From: Carex sylvatica
Lineage: Eukaryota > Streptophyta > Magnoliopsida > Poales > Cyperaceae
Reading direction: 5' to 3'
Length of the DNA stretch: 64,000 bases
Assembly: GCA_964058845.1 (NCBI GenBank)
Contig: CAXKVR010000188.1
Location: 124,001 to 188,000 of the forward strand
Positions 47,720 to 60,581 of the stretch are shown here, in pieces. A program made the translations under genes and the position numbers. How positions within the stretch are numbered: the first letter of the stretch is position 1; every line of letters starts with the position of its first letter. Below the pieces are notes generated by a model. The model did no database searches. It saw only the letters and a program-made list of their open reading frames with translations, and was not told where the DNA came from.

Positions 47720-48411
47720 GAACAGTTCAATTAGACTTTGCTTGTGGGACAATAGTTTTAGTAGAAGAAGCAAGATATTATATTACCTACATGAATCTTG
47801 GTCGCTTTGTTTATTTTAATTAATAGATATAGGTTGACCATTTTATTGTTTTAATTCAATTTAAGTGGACTTTAGACAAATTAATTCCGGTGCCCAAAAT
47901 CAAGACATGTTGGAGTTGATTAAAAATGTGTGGTCGATATTAAATTCTTATCACATTTCTATTTAAAAAAGAAAAAGAAAAAGAAAAAACACAATCCAAT
48001 AATTAGTCAAATTTTGAAAAGATAGAGGTCAATTAATTAATTAATTAACCTAATATTATTGTTATGGAGTAAACCCGCCCATGGATTTGGTTTTGTCTTG
48101 ATTTAGTTTAAAACTATATTTTAAATAGCTAATTATAATTGTGCTATAGTTATACTATCGTTTTCCAAATGTGACATTAATTATATATGGCATTAATGTA
48201 GTATAGCTTTTATGATAGCTATCATAATTTAGTATAGTTATTTTCAGATTTTGACATTAATTACAGAGTGATAATTGTTACTTACAAATGATAGCAAGGC
48301 AACATAAAAAGTTATAATACATGCAAAAAAAAAAAAAATTATTTTAATTAAGTAACATTATTTGTGTTTTTGTCATTTAATTTTTTGTTGTGATCTCCTA
48401 AATTTTGATCA
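47720..48411. other. AT-rich intergenic DNA
   Basis: No gene or bounded element recognised. Confidence 0.4.
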
Positions 48412-48416
48412 TATTA

Positions 48417-51137
48417 TGTCACACCCCGCAGCCACGGGTCGTAACAAGTATACAATTCCGTGTATACTTACAAGGCGTTTCATCATTTACTCAGAAGTAC
48501 ACCACAAAATAGATAAAACAGGTCATATGTATACATATAATAATAATCCCAGTATACGGGACTGGTACAGTTATAACAATCAAAGGTATCTCCTACGGAT
48601 ACCAACCGTCAGGTATGACATAGAGATCTATACAACAAAATCAGTACATATAACTATACACATCTCTAGTCAAACAACAAAACTAATGACTATGGTAAGG
48701 GTGACATATACCAGGGGCCTAATACTCGCGTTCCTCCTCAGACCCAGTCCCAGTTACACCGAAACCTGTAAAAGTACCCAAAGGGTGGGGGTGAGAATTT
48801 CATTCTCAGTGCAAAATTACCACAAACAGGTTATTGGACTTGCAATCAGACTCTATTTTCACAAATAAAACTCATACGAAATCACTTTCACAGTTCTACC
48901 GCAATATATATATATATATATATGAATGCATATGCTTGACAACAGATAATCAAATGAAATTCAACCAATGAAATATTCAAATCGAAGTTCGAACGAGAAC
49001 ATAATAGGCTTAAATCATTTTAGTAAGGCTGGTAGCACCTACAAATGTTCCACCGAGCTGGACCCTTTTTATCTGACCTTCGTTTATAGGGTTACTGACA
49101 CCTACAGACATACCACCCGTCTGGACCCTTTATCTGACACCCATCTGCAGTGCTTTAGCTTAACCGTTTTCTAAGGTCTGGTTTGAAATCATATCACAGA
49201 AATTCGCTTTAGAACTCAAGATGTCGCAATATTCAATTGGCCTTCCAAATGTACTATCACGTAGGATAATACTCATGATCCACAGACGTTACACACAAGT
49301 CACCCACAAACACCATCACAATCACAATCAAAATTAACATATAAATACGTAAATAGTCACCCACCCCTCGTCCCAACCGGTACTGGGAAACATGAGGGCC
49401 GTTCACCTAATGCGCCAGAAGGATCCTGGGATCAAAGTCAGCTGATACAGCTCAACTTTGCAAATTTCATTCACAGGGTCAAAGTCAGCCATACGGCTCA
49501 ACTTTACCAATTCAATCTCTATGTTTTGCACAATCGACAGTTTGTGGTGACTTTCAACCAAAAATTAGATCACAACATAACACTTCAATTTGGCAATCGG
49601 ACGCATATGCAAAATCAAATATATCACATGAATTCCAACAATTATGCAACAAAAATCAAACATTCAACATGAAAATTCGAGTAATATTCTAATTTATGAA
49701 AATAAAACATCAAACAAGTCCAAAAACCCCGCACCTGATCACGACGAGCGTACAGCGAAGCTACGGGTCAGGCGTTTTGAATTGCTCCGCAAAGTCTGGC
49801 TCTACCGAGCTTACCCCTATATTATACGTGTGCATTTGGTTTAGACTTGGTTCAATGGTCAGAAGGTTCGATTGGGTGACACGAGTCATTTCCTATTTTT
49901 CTTAACTGAATTCGTATGCTCTTTTTATTAGTTTCCTTACTTAACACTTCTTAACCATCAAGCACTTATGCGATTAGGTCCTCTAAATCGTATATCATCT
50001 CAATTTGGTAACAATTCATTTACCGATTGGTTAAACCCTAATTTGGTCGAAATCTGACTTAATCGATACACGTGCTAGCATTTCAATATCAAAATGTAAC
50101 CCTATCAATTACAAGTCTAATTGGTCGGTTTAGTCTAATCAATCGACCGCATTTCTCAATTTTGGATTTGGTACCGAACAACCCTAAAATTGGAGATTCT
50201 CAAAATTGAGATGAAATCGAGAAAAGAATTGATACATAACCAACAAGGAAGTTCAAAGGGATAGTCTATAAGAGTTTCACCCACAAATTTCGGGTTTAAA
50301 AGGAGAACCCGAACAATCGAGAGAATTCAAGGTTTTGAGAGAAAAAGAAAAGAAACACTTACCGAACGGAAGGGCTAGGAGAGATCTACGGCCAGTTTCT
50401 CGCTTCTACTTTCGATTTCACGAGCTTTGGGGCACTTTGGAGGGAGGAAGAGCTCTTTCTCTCTCTTTGGGCGGAGCTCACAGGAAAACACGGGGAAGGG
50501 ACGGAGGAGAAAGAGAGAAAGGGAAAGAAAGAAATCAGAGTTTTGATTAAAATCCCTCTGAGTGCGGACGCACTCGTTTTCAGTGCGGGTCCGCCACCCG
50601 CACTCAGCCCTTGTCGGAATTCAAACTGAACAGAAAACACAGAAGAATATCCTAGTGCGGACGCACTCATTTTCAGTGCTAGTCAGTCACCCGCACTCAT
50701 CACTTGGGTAAATTTTAGAACTTAGGAAAATTCACAGAAAATTCATGAGTGCGGACGCACTATATATCAGTGCGGACGCACTCAGTACTTAGTCAAATTT
50801 TCTTAAAAAAATGGCACTGAATCAAGAAAAGTCCGATCCTAATGTGTTCGCATTTAAATTCAGTGCGGGTCGAGACACCTGCACTCAGGACTTGGTCAAT
50901 TTTCAGGAAAAGAGCTGGGGTCAGTGCGGATCATCCATCCGCACTCACCACCAGTGCGGACGCACTGAGCCTATAAGGTTCCAGAAACTCAAAATTTCGA
51001 CGCGGTTTCAATTCACACTTGATTTACTTATCTAGGGAAACCTCAATTAAGGTTTAAACTGTTATTTTATTAATACAATTTTTGATTCTAGCTTTTAAAT
51101 CCCTTGAAATAAATTATGAAAACTTCGTAACGTAACA
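48417..51137 (-). mobile_element. Solo LTR, probably Ty3-gypsy
   Basis: It starts TGTCACACCCCGCAGCC and ends CGTAACGTAACA on the plus strand, giving TGT...ACA termini. A perfect 5-bp TATTA flanks it (48412-48416 and 51138-51142). No internal gag-pol sequence is present, so this is a solo LTR of 2,721 bp left by recombination. The plus-strand start resembles the reversed 3' end (GGGGTGTGACA) of many plant chromovirus LTRs, hence the minus orientation; the lineage is inferred. Open frames inside (for example 48362-48868) have no recognisable product. Confidence 0.85.
50561..50966. repeat. Cluster of GC-rich micro-hairpins inside the solo LTR
   Basis: The 14-mer AGTGCGGACGCACT (arms AGTGCG/CGCACT around GA) is present five times without change: 50561, 50654, 50748, 50769 and 50953. 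Between them are longer hairpins with AGTGCGG...CCGCACT-type arms at about 50582-50605, 50677-50700, 50861-50885 and 50921-50945. The surrounding LTR is AT-rich, so the cluster stands out. Confidence 0.85.
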
Positions 51138-51212
51138 TATTATCATACTTCATGGTTTTGTCTCCACATTTAACATATATTTATATTGATGCATATGGGC
51201 ATTCATGATACT

Positions 51213-53100
51213 TGAAGTAGCGGAATTTCAAAATTTTTGACAAGAAAGTATCAAGAGAGATCATCACGTGCGACTAAAATCAAACCAAAATCAAATTTTC
51301 AAAACAATGAACATCATACCTTTAATTTTTTGTCTCAAAACAAGAAAGGAAGGTCCTTGAGATGTAGGGTTAAATATCCTTCACCTCTTGATCGATGCTA
51401 ATGGTGGTTGATGCCTTGCAGCGCCTTGCACGAAGTTGAGACTTCAAAGTAGAAGCCCTCCAATCCATCAAGAAATTAATTAGAAATCAAATATTCCTCT
51501 TGCTGGAGAGTACTAATTTGATTACTCCTAAATCCCTATCCTCCAAGAGAACTAGATCTTGATTCTAGGGTTTGTGGATTCTCAACACATGAGAGATCAA
51601 AATGGGAGAGAGACAAAGTTTTGGCTCTCGAAGGAAGAAGAGTAATGAATGAGGTGTATTCTCTAGGCAGTAGGGGCCTCTTTATATAGCCTACTTGTTG
51701 TCTAGAAGAGCCCCACTGACCCAGACACGTTTTCCACTTCTGCCTGTTCTCCACGACTTCTATATTTAGTTTTGGGCCAAAATTAGTCGATTTTGGCCCA
51801 ACAGCGCACTGCGCGATACTGCATGCGACGTGGGCATACCGCATGCGACATAGAACTACAGCTTATTGTATATCAAACTGTAAATTTTCTCGCAAGATTT
51901 CTGAAAAGTCGTAGAACACTGAAAACGGAGTTACGGTTGATGAGATATGCCTCTTTTAAGTTCTGTTCACAAAAAAAACTGTGAAAATACAGAACTCTTT
52001 TCTACACACAAAAACTCCTTTTTGTGGCTCAAAAAGCTTATTCCATTTTGATATTTTCCGATATTTAGATTTTATTAAACTATTTAATTAAATTCATAAT
52101 ATCGTATAATTATCTCCATAATTATTTAACTCATGTTTTATAGAGAACTCAATTTATGAGTCATGTCATACATGTCAAATAAATTAAAAATTATTTCTAA
52201 TTAATTCCTTATTAGTGTGATCATGTGGGATCTATATCATTTGGCAATGAAATTTGAAACTCCTTTCGATTCCATAAATTACAAGCGGCACCTAGCAATA
52301 TGCATTGTAATTGTCCAAAAGACACATATGATAAGTACCTGCTATATCACGATCCCTAAAGCAACAATTACATCATGTCAATTCCATGTCTCATGATATC
52401 ATGAATAGATTCAAGGTAGGAATGTGTCATCCTTGCAAATCTACTCGTTTCTTGATTCTGAAATAATTCAATATTTATGATTAACTCCTTAATCATATGT
52501 GCACATACTTGTATTATTTCATCAAGGGACTCAGTGATATCATCACTCATTTACATGAGGGGCATTGGTATTCTTGATGATTACTATCTCTCCACATAAA
52601 CAATACATACTGAGGTAGAATCTCTATGACTGCCAATTATTGACAGTGTTGGATAATACCCATGAATACGCATTCTTATGTGAGAGAAACAATCATCTCA
52701 TACTTTAGAATTTCAGACACAAATAAAACATTAACGACACAAACACAATCCATGTTAAATATTTTATTTTGATTACGTCCAATTCCCTGATCTCCATCAG
52801 GTATCCATTTAATTAGATTGACAACTTCTTGTCATATGATATGCAGAACATGATCATTATCTAATTCAAATGCTAATCTTATGCCGGTAATTAACATTCA
52901 TTGTTAATTATCAAGATTAGGGACACTTTAGAGTATTCATTACTCCTGTATAAAATTCCACAATTCCAAGTCCTCAACTTAAATGATCTATAAATAATGA
53001 AATACTCAAGAAATAAAATGATAAACAAATCATTCAATTACATGAACAAAATTTAGAATACAATCATCCTATGATTGGCTTCTAGATCACAACACTAACA
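51213..53100 (-). mobile_element. Probable Ty1-copia-type LTR
   Basis: The right end ACAACACTAACA (reverse TGTTAGTGTTGT) and left end TGAAGTAGCGG give TG...CA termini. A minus-strand TATA-like GGCTATATAAAGAGG lies near 51674-51690, and just left of 51213 is CATGATACT, resembling a decayed reversed initiator-Met primer-binding site. No matching 5-bp target duplication was found, so the boundaries are tentative and the rest of the element is absent. The gypsy solo LTR landed 70 bp to its left. Confidence 0.5.
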
Positions 53101-53129
53101 AGAACATCACTTGATCGAAAAATTCTACA

Positions 53130-53330
53130 TCATCCAAAAGTAGTGTTTTTCTACCTATTTAAAAAAATAGTAATTTTATTTTTAATGTGAAATTTGGCTT
53201 CAATTATATATTTTCATATAAATATCATGTTTAACAGTTTATATCGACTGTTTAAACTTTAAAAATAAGAATATGGATCTATAGTATGAGTCGATCCGTA
53301 ATATGAATATTTTCATAGCCTCGCTCATAT
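53130..53330. mobile_element. Truncated relative of the GlnRS-intron MITE
   Basis: It carries the TTTTTCTACCTATTTAAAAA core and an end whose reverse complement starts GAGCGAGGCTATGAAAATAT, comparable to GAGTGAGGCTATGG at 22530. The other arm is missing, so it is half an element. Confidence 0.55.
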
Positions 53331-54034
53331 ATATTTGATATAACTGAATTAATGTAATGTAATTCTTAAAGGAATCGAAACTTCTTCTTTTTTGTGTTAT
53401 TTTCAATGAATTATTACTTGTTAATCATGTGTTTATATTTATTCATATTTTTTAGTGTTTCTAAAAGAAAATTGTGTCCAAAATTTGATGAATTTTAAAT
53501 TTATTTTACAAATTACCTCCTTTAAAAAATATTTGAATAGATATTTTTTAGAACGAAGCAATGAAAACAACTATAATAATAAATAAAAAAGTAATGCTAA
53601 CAATAATAAATAAATAGAGGAAAAGGAAAACCTAAATAATTATGAAAAAAGTACTTACAACAAAACAAAAAGGTACCAAAATAATCAAGTTGATTCACCT
53701 AACCAAAACATAAAAAGAAAACAAAAATAACAGAACCAATTGTTCTTTGTTTTTAAGCAACTAATTCCTTGTGTTATCCGAAACCACTGACAACACTGAG
53801 TAAGCCTAGAAGGTGGTTTGACTCCCTCCAGTTCACTTGTAATGGACAACTGCAGTGGGCTTGGATCTTGATATTTATTCTATGTGAACTTTAAAAATTA
53901 ATTATATGTATGTATGATGGAAATATACATATTCATTGTGTGAGAAAATTAATATAATATTATTTATGTAAGTGATTTTACAAGCACATTACTTTAACTT
54001 GATTTCAAATATATCAAAATAAAAGAGGTATATT
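53331..54034. other. AT-rich intergenic DNA
   Basis: No gene or bounded element recognised. Confidence 0.4.
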
Positions 54035-55265
54035 GGGAAAATTTATAGTGTATCCATCTAAATTTTTGAAATAGCCAATTTTTTCATCAAAATACTATAA
54101 TATCCAATAGCTCCATACAAATTTAATATTCTTTCTCCTATACCTTTTTAACTATTTAACATTTTGTTTAATTATTTTAAAAATTAAATTGACCAATGTA
54201 TCTCTAACTTTAACTGGACATATCCATTATTCATTCATGAATATCCTCTTTCTCTCTAATCTTTATTATATCTATACGAATAGCGTCCTTTGATTGAATC
54301 CTCTGTTAAGTCAAAGGGATTTATCGCTCCAAAATCTATTTCAATCAGGCTCTTACCACCTCAAGCCCAGACATGTTATTCAGAACTCCTTGTATGAACT
54401 CGATATATAATTCGTTTTACTACATAGCAGAGCTAGCCGTGGGATTCTGCAAGTTAGGAGGACCGACAGCTCTTGCTTCAATTCATTTTCTATATTTTAG
54501 TTGATTTAAAGTTTATGAAGAGGAAAAGTTAGTGAGAGAGGGGAGAGATCTAGAAAGAGGTACTGATTTATAATTTTAGAATTGAGAAGGATGAAGTTGA
54601 GACTAACCTTGGTGAATGCAGAAAATTAGTCGAGAAATTTGAAATCGAGGTTTGAAGAAAAGATCAAAGATAAAAAAACTGAAAGTGGGCCTATTGAAAA
54701 ATGAAAAAAAAGTTAAAGGTAAAGATTGTAACTTTAGAACAAGAGCATGTACACTTTCGAAATTAGCAGGCACAATTCAAAATAGAGGTGCTAAACCAGA
54801 ATATGCTAAGAATGAAAAGGAGATCAAAGACCTGAAGGCTACAATCAGTAGCAAAAACTAGAAAATTGTGGATATAAAGAAATAAATTGACATCTTACAA
54901 CTCGCAATTTCAGAGGCAAGCAAGAAATGGTGTTGGATTTAACCAGCTAACACAACTATTATAGATGACATTTCATTTATCTATGCAGCTTGGAGAGTTC
55001 TAGTTGCTACAACTACATTCAGGGAAGTTCACAGTAAAAAGAGAAAGGAGGAAGAAAACATTTACAAATAATGGATATGTCCATTTAAGATCAAAGGACA
55101 GATTAGTCAATTTATATTTTAAAATAATTAAAATAAAATGTTAAATAGTTAAAAGGGGATAAGAGAAAGAATATTAAATTTGCATGGAGATATTGGATAT
55201 TATGGTGTTTTGATGAAAAAATTGGCTATTTTAAAATTTTAGATGGGCACACTAGTAATTTTTCC
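54035..55265. mobile_element. Long-TIR element carrying a broken gene fragment
   Basis: About 200 bp at each end are inverted repeats (left GGGAAAATTTATAGTGTATC; right, in reverse, AGGAAAAATTACTAGTGTGC). Inside, about 54570-55040 on the plus strand reads as a coiled-coil sequence in shifting frames: RIEKDEVETNLGECRKLVEK, then a Lys-rich stretch, LKATISSKN, KIVDIKK, then a hydrophobic run (IIDDISFIYAAWRVLV). Stops and frameshifts interrupt it. It looks like a captured host gene piece (coiled coil plus a membrane segment); the parent gene is not recognised. No target duplication could be defined. Confidence 0.65.
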
Positions 55266-57711
55266 TATAAAGGAGTAATTGTTAAAATAAATAAAAACAA
55301 TAAAAAATTTCAGATATATTCTCAATAAAATAGGTTATTTGACAATTAAAGTTAACGAAAATTGATAATTATTAATCATTCAACAAATAATGATAATTAA
55401 AGCTAAACTGTTAATATGGACAATGACGGATGAACGACCCGTCAGTTTTAAAATTACAATAAATTTTATATAGAAGTTATAAAACTACAAAGTAATTAAA
55501 ATATCTATAATTTTATTTTCTTCCTTTTTAGACTCCGATCAATTACTTCCAGTAATTAATTAATAGACTATATATATTTATAAATCAAATTTAAATTTTG
55601 ATCCTGCTAATTAATACTGGCATATCGCGTTGCCATATGCCAAATTGCCAATACGAAGTTCTAACATTACTAACTAGTGGATCGATTCACATTTCATCAA
55701 TCACTAACATTATTAGCGGTTTGTTATTTTGTGTATTTATACATGGCGAGTACATATTGTTCACACTTTTCAAAATAAATAATTAAACCTAGTAATTAAT
55801 ACTGGCTACTCATGCTGGAAATAATTAATTTCTCTCACAAAAAGAACAATTTCTTTTAATTTTTTCTAGAGTTATCAAACAAACCAATACTTAACTCAAT
55901 TAAAATAACAATAGATGTTTAAGAATAATTTAATCTGGAAAAAACTATTTACACTTAATCAGAATTAATAAAGTCAATATTTTTCTAACAAAGCATTGTA
56001 ATTTTCTATTAGCTTTGTAAAATTTGTCAATGACTGAATAAGTTAAACAATCATTAACAATATCTTTTCTTTGAAGGTAATATTTTTTAATCTATATATA
56101 ATTAATAAAATTAATAAATAAAAAGGTTTAGATAACATATATAAAATTATTGCGACCATGTTTAACATAAGAATTATTCACATAATTAACTAAACTCATT
56201 ACCTAGAAACTTAGAAATAAATTTCATGAGTGTAAAATATATATAATAACATGACCGAAATATTCCTCTTTTTAGTTTTTTAATTGATCTCCAAAACCTG
56301 GAATGAACTGGAGATGAGCTATTTTCTGTGCATATATAATAGCAGAAAAAGAGAAGAGAGAAGTTTCTATTGAAAAATGTCTAATCCATGAAAATAGAAT
56401 AAGATAAAAAATAAAAGAGAGCAGAGAGCAGTATATATCAGCCCACAGGAAAGGCAGAATGCATACTTGGAATTGTTCCACGGTTTCTGAAACCCCCAAG
56501 GCCCCAACAACATGGTATCTTCATTTTTGAACCCACCACACCCCGAATCTGAGGGTGGATCCGGATCCTCGTAAGATCCTCTAATCCTATACCCGTAAAT
56601 CAAATTAATTACACAATATTCTTTTTGGGGCTTTGGCACTACCGGCAGAGTGCAAAAAACGTGACGTGCTGTGCTTTGTTGTAATTAATATGTCATGATT
56701 TTGATTTCGTGCTCAAATGCGATGGCACACAAACGTTACACAAATTATGTTTCTGTTTTATAGTTGTAAATTAAAATCTATAATACTTACGTAAGCAAAT
56801 TACTAAATAATATCACATGCCATTGTTTTTGGGTTATATATATCGGATAGCATCAATTTATAGTTATTGGATAAATCTAAATCACTTGAATATAATTTAT
56901 AGCTTTTGTTCTGTATGAACTATGAAGAAAGTTCAGTAGTTAATTTTGACCATTCGAATCAAAGTATAAGGCTTAGTGAGCTAGCGATAAATAAATAGCT
57001 TCTTTATAGAAATTAAATCTTCACGAATTGGACAGAAGTAGTACTAGGATGTGTAATATTCTGAAAAATCCATATGTTACTGATTCCGGTTGGATTTCAG
57101 TAATTTTTTTTTTTTTATGGTTATGGCTAGTTATTCTTAACAAGAAAATATTCACTAATAAACATGAATTATAACAAAATTATATTATATCCTTCTCATT
57201 TAATTTCAAAAAACCTCAACTCACCAAAAATTCGAATTGGAACTAACTCGGTGGACACATTGTGTTTGCATAGTACCATGTATGAATGGAAAGCCAATGG
57301 ACAATTTGTTCCAAAAATAATAATCAAAATCACAAATTTGAATGAGTTGGCTTACGAGTCACGAGCTGGCAAGTTTCTGACGAGTTGATTCCAATTTAAA
57401 TTTTCAACTCGAAATCTGAATGAGCAACTCGAGTTGATTCGACTCATAAGTTCACGAGTTGAATGTAAATTATTTTCGATTCGAACTCAACTCGGTTAAT
57501 GAGCTGTCCTATTTTTATCGTAACTCACTTACCAATAGTATGCCGCCACGTAATCCTCTAGTATTCATTCTCTTAAAATATTTTACCCATTAAATACAAA
57601 AATAATCCACACTAAAAAAACAACCAACTACGTGCAAACAAAAAATCTCTGACGCAAAAATAAATCATTTTCCTAACTTTGATCTGCTTTTAACATTCCA
57701 AATTTAGAAAC
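55266..57711. other. AT-rich intergenic DNA upstream of the cysteine oxidase gene
   Basis: No gene recognised. About 57340-57520 is a patch of ACGAGTTG/CAACTCGAG words like the decayed hAT-like repeat at 32222-32572. 56440-56640 contains a modest GC-richer patch with no recognisable coding. Confidence 0.4.
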
Positions 57712-58640
57712 AAGTGTATAGAACTGTTCAAGTAATTTCAAAATTCCGGGTGCCTATTTAGATCCGATATTATTATGGGTTTTAGAAAGATCCATCAAAT
57801 TCAACCCACAAACATCATTAAACAAATAAGAAAACAGAGAAAATATATAGTCCCCCTTTTATATACCGTTTTCAGCACGCAAACCCACAGCGTTTCTTCT
57901 CGCAGTACGAACTAAAACCTTAAAAAGAAGGCACTTTCATTCATCCTTTGGAAGGAAGCCTCAAGAGATAAACACACCAGCTGCTCAAACAAAAGGCCAA
58001 ATGTGCTAGCCTGGTGCCCTCTGTTTAATTTTACAGAAAATTTGGATTCTTGATTTATGTTGATTGAGGCAGATTGTACTTCTTCCAAGCGAGGCAACAG
58101 GAAGAATCGAAGAAGGAACAAGAAAATCAATACCGGTATGATGCAAACTGTCGTTCAACAGCTGTTTGAGACCTGTCAGGAGGTGTTCTCTGGTCCTCGT
58201 ACCGGTACTGTACCATCTCCTGAAGAAGTGTTCAGACTGAAATCTGTTCTAGGTGTGCTCCAAACTTGTGATTTATTCATTATTTTTGGTGTTTCTGATA
58301 ATTCCTTTGTGATGATCTGAAACAAATGCACATGCTATGTTTCAGACTTAAGTATCTCTTTAGAAAAATGTAATGTATATTTAAATTATTTTGTGAGTAA
58401 AAGATATTAAGTACTTCCTTTCACAAAAAATATATATATATAGTTATTACAATTTTCCCATTATCTCTCCAAATGTTGTGTTCCTAAGGGCTTATTAGAT
58501 CTAAGGGCTTATTAGATCTAAAAGACAGAACTATATATATACATGTCATGTTTTACCAGTTCATCAAGTTGCTCATAGCATGATGGTATAGCTTCTGGAT
58601 ATATATCTTCTATCCTAACAATTTATATATAAGCTACATA
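57712..58640. repeat. Tandem duplication unit 1 (promoter, exon 1, intron 1 start)
   Basis: From about 57712 (TGTATAGAACTGTTCAAGTA) to 58640 (AAGCTACATAC) this matches 62381-63370, with substitutions and several indels, for example extra sequence around 58480-58530 here and 62680-62700 in the other copy. The duplicated block includes the TATA box and coding exon 1 of the cysteine oxidase gene. Confidence 0.85.
57860..57865 (+). promoter_or_regulatory. TATA box of the cysteine oxidase gene
   Basis: CCCCCTTTTATATACCG with TATATA at 57860-57865, about 190 bp upstream of the ATG, and the same motif in the second copy at 62514-62519. Conservation between the copies and position support it. Confidence 0.6.
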
Positions 58641-60581
58641 CATAGGGGGATAATATATAATATGTGTGCCAAACAGCACTTTAGGTGGGGTGTTCTCCAG
58701 CCTCACACGTTGGTACTAGGTTTCTTTTGGTTCCATATATATATAATTATTTTATTGTCATAACTCGTAACTTCTAACCAACTTGCTTATGCTTTTGAAC
58801 TGGTATCTAGAGAAATTTTTTTCCCTTCTTCATTACAATTCTATGGTTTTCTTCATATGACCTTAATTTCTAACTGGCTCTTCTTAGTTTCTTTTATTTA
58901 TTTTTATTCTTGGAAAGTTGATCCTTTTATCATTATTTTTGTGTGCAGATACAGTAACAGCATCAGATGTAGGTCTAACTCCAAATATGCGATACTTTCG
59001 ATATAATGACTATCAGAAGCCTCCAATCACATACCTGCATCTATATGAGTGCGATAATTTCTCGGTACCAAGTTATTAACTAAGAATTTTATCTATATAG
59101 GATGCCATGAAATTGAAAGTTAAAACTCTAAATGTGCACCACACAGATCTCACCACAGATATAATTTCTCAAATGCCAATCTGAGGGGGTATACATGTAG
59201 TAATACTAACTAGTATTATGCACCCAACCATACTATTAAGTGCTTCCAATCACTAGTCTGGTAGACTGGTACTGAGTACATACATGGGCCAAATTGGTAA
59301 AGCACCCAACATTGCCTAGAAACAAACCAGTCCCAGAAAGTAGCTTCTTGAATGCAATTAAAAATAATATATCCTGTGTACTAGTACTCATCTCTAATTA
59401 AATTTTTTTCTTTTTGCTACAGATTGGTATATTCTGTTTGCCTCCTTCAGGTGTAATACCTCTGCACAATCACCCCGGCATGACAGTTTTCAGTAAACTC
59501 CTCTTCGGCTCAATGCATGTCAAGTCGTATGATTGGGTAGACACGCCGCAAGGTCAGCATATATAACAGTTTCACCAACCTCATAAACAATAAAATTCTA
59601 TTAATAAATATCTTTCTCATTTTTAAATAAAAAATGCTCACCTGTAAGAGCTTTTCTGATTTTCTCTCCATTTCCTTTGGAAGGTTCCTAAACAAATCCT
59701 CATTAATTCTCATTATAGAAACAGTGCGGAAAGGGGGTATTCTTTTGAAGAAATCAAGCTGAAATCTGTCACATAATTGAAAAAAATAATGTGCCTAACA
59801 ATTTGTTTCAAACACTTGTTTGTCCCTAATTATGGAAGCTTGAAGAGCACTTAATTGGGTAGAAGGAGAATTTATGTCACTTTCAAATGGGTGCACAAAC
59901 TTAATTAATAGCCTGAGCTCTTTTCAAAGATTAAAAAGGAATTTAGAAGAGGAACTTACTATAATTATGAAAGAAACACAAAGGTCGTCCGAAATGAAGA
60001 AATTTTATTTTGTTGTGTGAAGTATAGGTAGACAAGTGGGCCCAACTTTAGCAATGGTCAAGTCTGATAAGGTAATTACAGCTCGCTGTGATACTACGGT
60101 TCTTTATCCGAATGACGGAGGAAACATGCATTGTTTTACGGCACATACCCCGTGTGCAGTGCTCGATGTGCTGGGCCCGCCTTACTCTGACGAAGAAGGC
60201 CGACACTGCACTTACTACAATGACTTCTCATTGTCATCTTTCCCTGGTACGTACCTGTTTTGTGTTAGCAACAATTTAAGGTCGACACTGCCTCTACCAA
60301 GATTCTTGAAAAAAAATTCTAAAAGACTTAATTGGCCAATTCACCCTTTCTGTTCATCCCCAGAAAGGTTAAAAGTAATAAAACCAAAGTAGTTTTTATC
60401 CAGTACTATTGCCATTATTTATTTTTTGTTAATAGTATTATAATTATATTTGACTTGTGCAGGAGAGGCAATGATACAGGGGAATAACAACGGTTATGCT
60501 TGGTTGGAGGAGAGAGCTAAGCCTGAAGATTTTTTGGTAGTCGGTGCACCATATAGGGGTCCAAGAATTGTCGGAAATTAA
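58057..60581 (+). CDS. Plant cysteine oxidase (PCO1/2-like, N-degron oxygen sensor)
   Basis: Exons: 58057-58252, 58949-59064, 59423-59552, 60028-60246, 60463-60581; all GT-AG, 259 codons then TAA. PCOs oxidise N-terminal Cys of group VII ERF factors, VRN2 and ZPR2 using O2, feeding the Cys/Arg N-degron pathway; they are iron thiol dioxygenases of cupin fold. The basic N-terminal stretch [11 protein letters not shown] (nuclear-type) and [13 protein letters not shown] are typical of the PCO1/2 group. [20 protein letters not shown] supplies iron ligands H119 and H121; GGNMHCF supplies the likely third ligand H182, and D194 in [13 protein letters not shown] corresponds to the catalytic-pocket Asp. 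Ends with [20 protein letters not shown], a family signature. All key residues are intact. Start chosen as the first ATG (58057), shared with copy 2. The promoter and exon 1 are duplicated downstream. Confidence 0.93.

Noticed and set aside
48362..48868. 168-codon plus-strand open frame
   Set aside because: It crosses the left boundary of the solo LTR and its target duplication, so it cannot be an ancestral gene.
50335..50670. Overlapping Arg/Ser-rich open frames on both strands
   Set aside because: They lie inside the solo LTR in a purine-rich tract; both strands open at once is a composition effect.
51213..53100. Calling this LTR a clean solo LTR
   Set aside because: Flanks ATACT and AGAAC do not match, so a target duplication is absent at these boundaries; kept only as a probable LTR.
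56367..56639. 90-codon minus-strand open frame
   Set aside because: No recognisable domain and no splice context; a chance frame in intergenic DNA cannot be excluded from being a relic, but there is no support.
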